Translations under genes and position numbers: made by a program
Notes under the pieces: generated by a model
What the model was told of the DNA's origin: nothing
What the model saw: the letters and a program-made list of their open reading frames with translations, nothing else
Database searches by the model: none
Shown: piece by piece, positions 6,461 to 7,623 of the stretch
Layout of the letters: every line of letters starts with the position of its first letter
How positions within the stretch are numbered: the first letter of the stretch is position 1
From: Anaerotignum sp.
GTDB taxonomy: Bacteria; Bacillota; Clostridia; Lachnospirales; Anaerotignaceae
DNA: 7,623 nt
Direction of reading: 5' to 3'
NCBI GenBank assembly: GCA_017442465.1
Contig: JAFRZQ010000257.1
Location: 1 to 7,623, forward strand

Positions 6461-6509
6461 GAAGGCAGGTGCCTTCGCAGGCTCTCACCTGCAAACAGCC
6501 CCTGCCTGC
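6461..6509 (-). other. Structured intergenic RNA segment after pnp with alternative hairpins
   Basis: Most of the pnp-M16 gap is a cluster of GCAGG and CCTGC elements. In minus-strand RNA, GCAGGC (6509-6504) can pair with GCCTGC (6482-6477), and GAAGGC (6476-6471) with GCCTTC (6466-6461). Alternatively GCAGGTG (6492-6486) pairs with CACCTGC (6471-6465), enclosing parts of the first two. AGGCAGG and CCTGCCT (6507-6501 with 6469-6463) offer a further choice. No U-tract follows, so it is not a standard terminator. It may be a processing or stabilising structure at the 3' end of the pnp message, or an attenuator. Confidence 0.45.
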
Positions 6510-6519
6510 TTTTCAAAAA

Positions 6520-7623
6520 TTATTCTTCTGTTTTTTCTTCAGATGCAACTGCATCCTTCATGGACAGGTTCAGTCTGCCCTGTTTATCGATTTCTGTCAG
6601 TTTTACAGTTACTTTGTCGCCAACTGCCAGAACATCTTCTACTTTCGCAACACGTTTGTTGGAAATTTTAGAGATGTGAACCAGACCTTCTTTGCCGGGT
6701 GCGATTTCAACGAATGCACCAAATGCCATCAGTCTTGTTACTGTACCCTGATAGATCGTGCCGGGTTCGGGATCACAAACGATGGCATTGATCATATCTT
6801 TCGCTCTCTGGATACCAGCGGGATCGATACCCTTGATGTAGATTGTACCATCATCTTCTGTATCGATTTCACAGCCGGATTCTTCCACGATCTTCTTGAT
6901 AACCTTACCTCTTGCACCGATCACTTCAGCGATCTTTTCCACATCGATCTGCATCTGAGCGATCTTAGGTGCATAAGGAGACAGTTCTTTTCTGGGTTCA
7001 GCAATTGCTTTCAGCATTACTTCGTTCAGAATGTAGTCTCTTGCTCTGCCTGTCTGTGCAAAAGCCTGTTCGATCATTTCGAATGTCAGACCTTTGATCT
7101 TCATATCCATCTGGATCGCTGTAATACCTTCGGAAGTACCAGCCACCTTGAAGTCCATGTCGCCGAAGAAGTCTTCCACGCCCTGGATATCTGTGATTTC
7201 AATAAAGTCATCATCGCTGTCGCCTGTTACCAGACCAACGGAGATACCTGCAACGGGACGTTTGATGGGTACACCTGCAGCCATCAGGGACAGTGTGGAG
7301 CCGCAGATGGAAGCCTGAGATGTGGAACCGTTGGAGGACAGGATATCGGAAACCAGACGGATGGAGTAAGGGAATTCTTCTTCGCTGGGGATTACGGGCA
7401 GCAGAGCTCTTTCGCCCAGTGCGCCGTGACCGATTTCACGTCTGCCGGGGCCTCTGGAAGTTTTTGCTTCACCTACAGAGTAGCCGGGGAAGTTATAGTG
7501 GTGGATGTATCTCTTGCCTGTTTCGTTGGCATCCAGGCCATCCAGTCTCTGGCCTTCAGAGATCGCACCCAGTGTTGTTACTGTCAGAGCCTGTGTCTGA
7601 CCTCTGCTGAACAGTGCGGAACC
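6520..7623 (-). CDS. pnp: Polynucleotide phosphorylase (polyribonucleotide nucleotidyltransferase), N-terminus beyond window
   Basis: PNPase degrades RNA from the 3' end by phosphorolysis, releasing nucleoside diphosphates, and can also add tails. The frame is open to the right edge. The 367 visible residues are the C-terminal half of a protein normally near 700. It opens inside the second RNase PH domain with GSALFSRGQTQALTV, followed by HHYNFPGYSVGE (41-52), RGPGRREIGHGALGERAL (57-74) and the phosphate-binding SSNGSTSQAS (96-105). The catalytic residues correspond to D151, D157 and K159 in EDFFGDMDFK, matching E. coli D486, D492 and K494. A KH domain with IGARGKVI (235-242) and an S1 domain (about 288-356) complete the RNA-binding tail, which ends in an acidic stretch. 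Codons are strongly biased (CTG for Leu, C-ending Tyr, Phe, Asn and His), as expected for a highly expressed gene. Its promoter and start, commonly after rpsO, are outside the window. Confidence 0.98.
   Translation of the reverse strand, partial: GSALFSRGQTQALTVTTLGAISEGQRLDGLDANETGKRYIHHYNFPGYSVGEAKTSRGPGRREIGHGALGERALLPVIPSEEEFPYSIRLVSDILSSNGSTSQASICGSTLSLMAAGVPIKRPVAGISVGLVTGDSDDDFIEITDIQGVEDFFGDMDFKVAGTSEGITAIQMDMKIKGLTFEMIEQAFAQTGRARDYILNEVMLKAIAEPRKELSPYAPKIAQMQIDVEKIAEVIGARGKVIKKIVEESGCEIDTEDDGTIYIKGIDPAGIQRAKDMINAIVCDPEPGTIYQGTVTRLMAFGAFVEIAPGKEGLVHISKISNKRVAKVEDVLAVGDKVTVKLTEIDKQGRLNLSMKDAVASEEKTEE

Overview
The window looks like ordinary chromosome from a Gram-positive, low-to-moderate-GC anaerobe of the Clostridia, probably the Lachnospirales. 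That placement is an inference. It rests on strong AGGAGG-type ribosome binding sites before every gene, the pnp then M16-peptidase gene order (as at the Bacillus pnpA-ylxY-mlpA locus), and a MacB/LolD-class ATPase paired with a secreted repeat protein. No phage, insertion-sequence, CRISPR, tRNA or rRNA signal was seen. All seven genes lie on the minus strand, so transcription runs from high to low coordinates.

In transcription order, the right edge holds the C-terminal half of polynucleotide phosphorylase (pnp, 7623-6520). A 131-base structured intergenic stretch follows. Next come an M16-family zinc peptidase of the YmxG/MlpA type (6388-5123), a 74-residue DUF378 two-helix membrane protein (5066-4842), diaminopimelate epimerase (dapF, 4794-3955) and the ribosome-associated GTPase HflX (3951-2668). 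A strong hairpin plus U-tract terminator follows hflX (2661-2627). After an AT-rich leader, a second unit begins with an ABC transporter ATPase that starts at a TTG (2496-1777). It overlaps by 8 bases a secreted protein built of about 120-residue beta-sandwich repeats (1784 to the left edge, C-terminus not in the window).

The first unit combines RNA turnover (PNPase), a housekeeping peptidase, lysine/peptidoglycan precursor synthesis (DapF) and rescue of stalled ribosomes (HflX). These genes probably share transcription through close spacing rather than one pathway. dapF and hflX are tightly coupled: there is a 3-base gap and the hflX ribosome binding site lies inside the last dapF codons. 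The second unit looks like two parts of a Gram-positive MacB-like export or envelope-tension machine, with a permease expected beyond the left edge.

The most interesting non-coding signals are four. The first is a 7-base anti-Shine-Dalgarno sequence that could mask the DUF378 ribosome binding site until the upstream M16 ribosome arrives. The second is an intrinsic-terminator-like hairpin that faces the plus strand between DUF378 and dapF, where no plus-strand gene exists. The third is a cluster of mutually exclusive hairpins after pnp. The fourth is the regular five-unit repeat of the secreted protein. I see no clearly new multi-gene defence or mobile system here.
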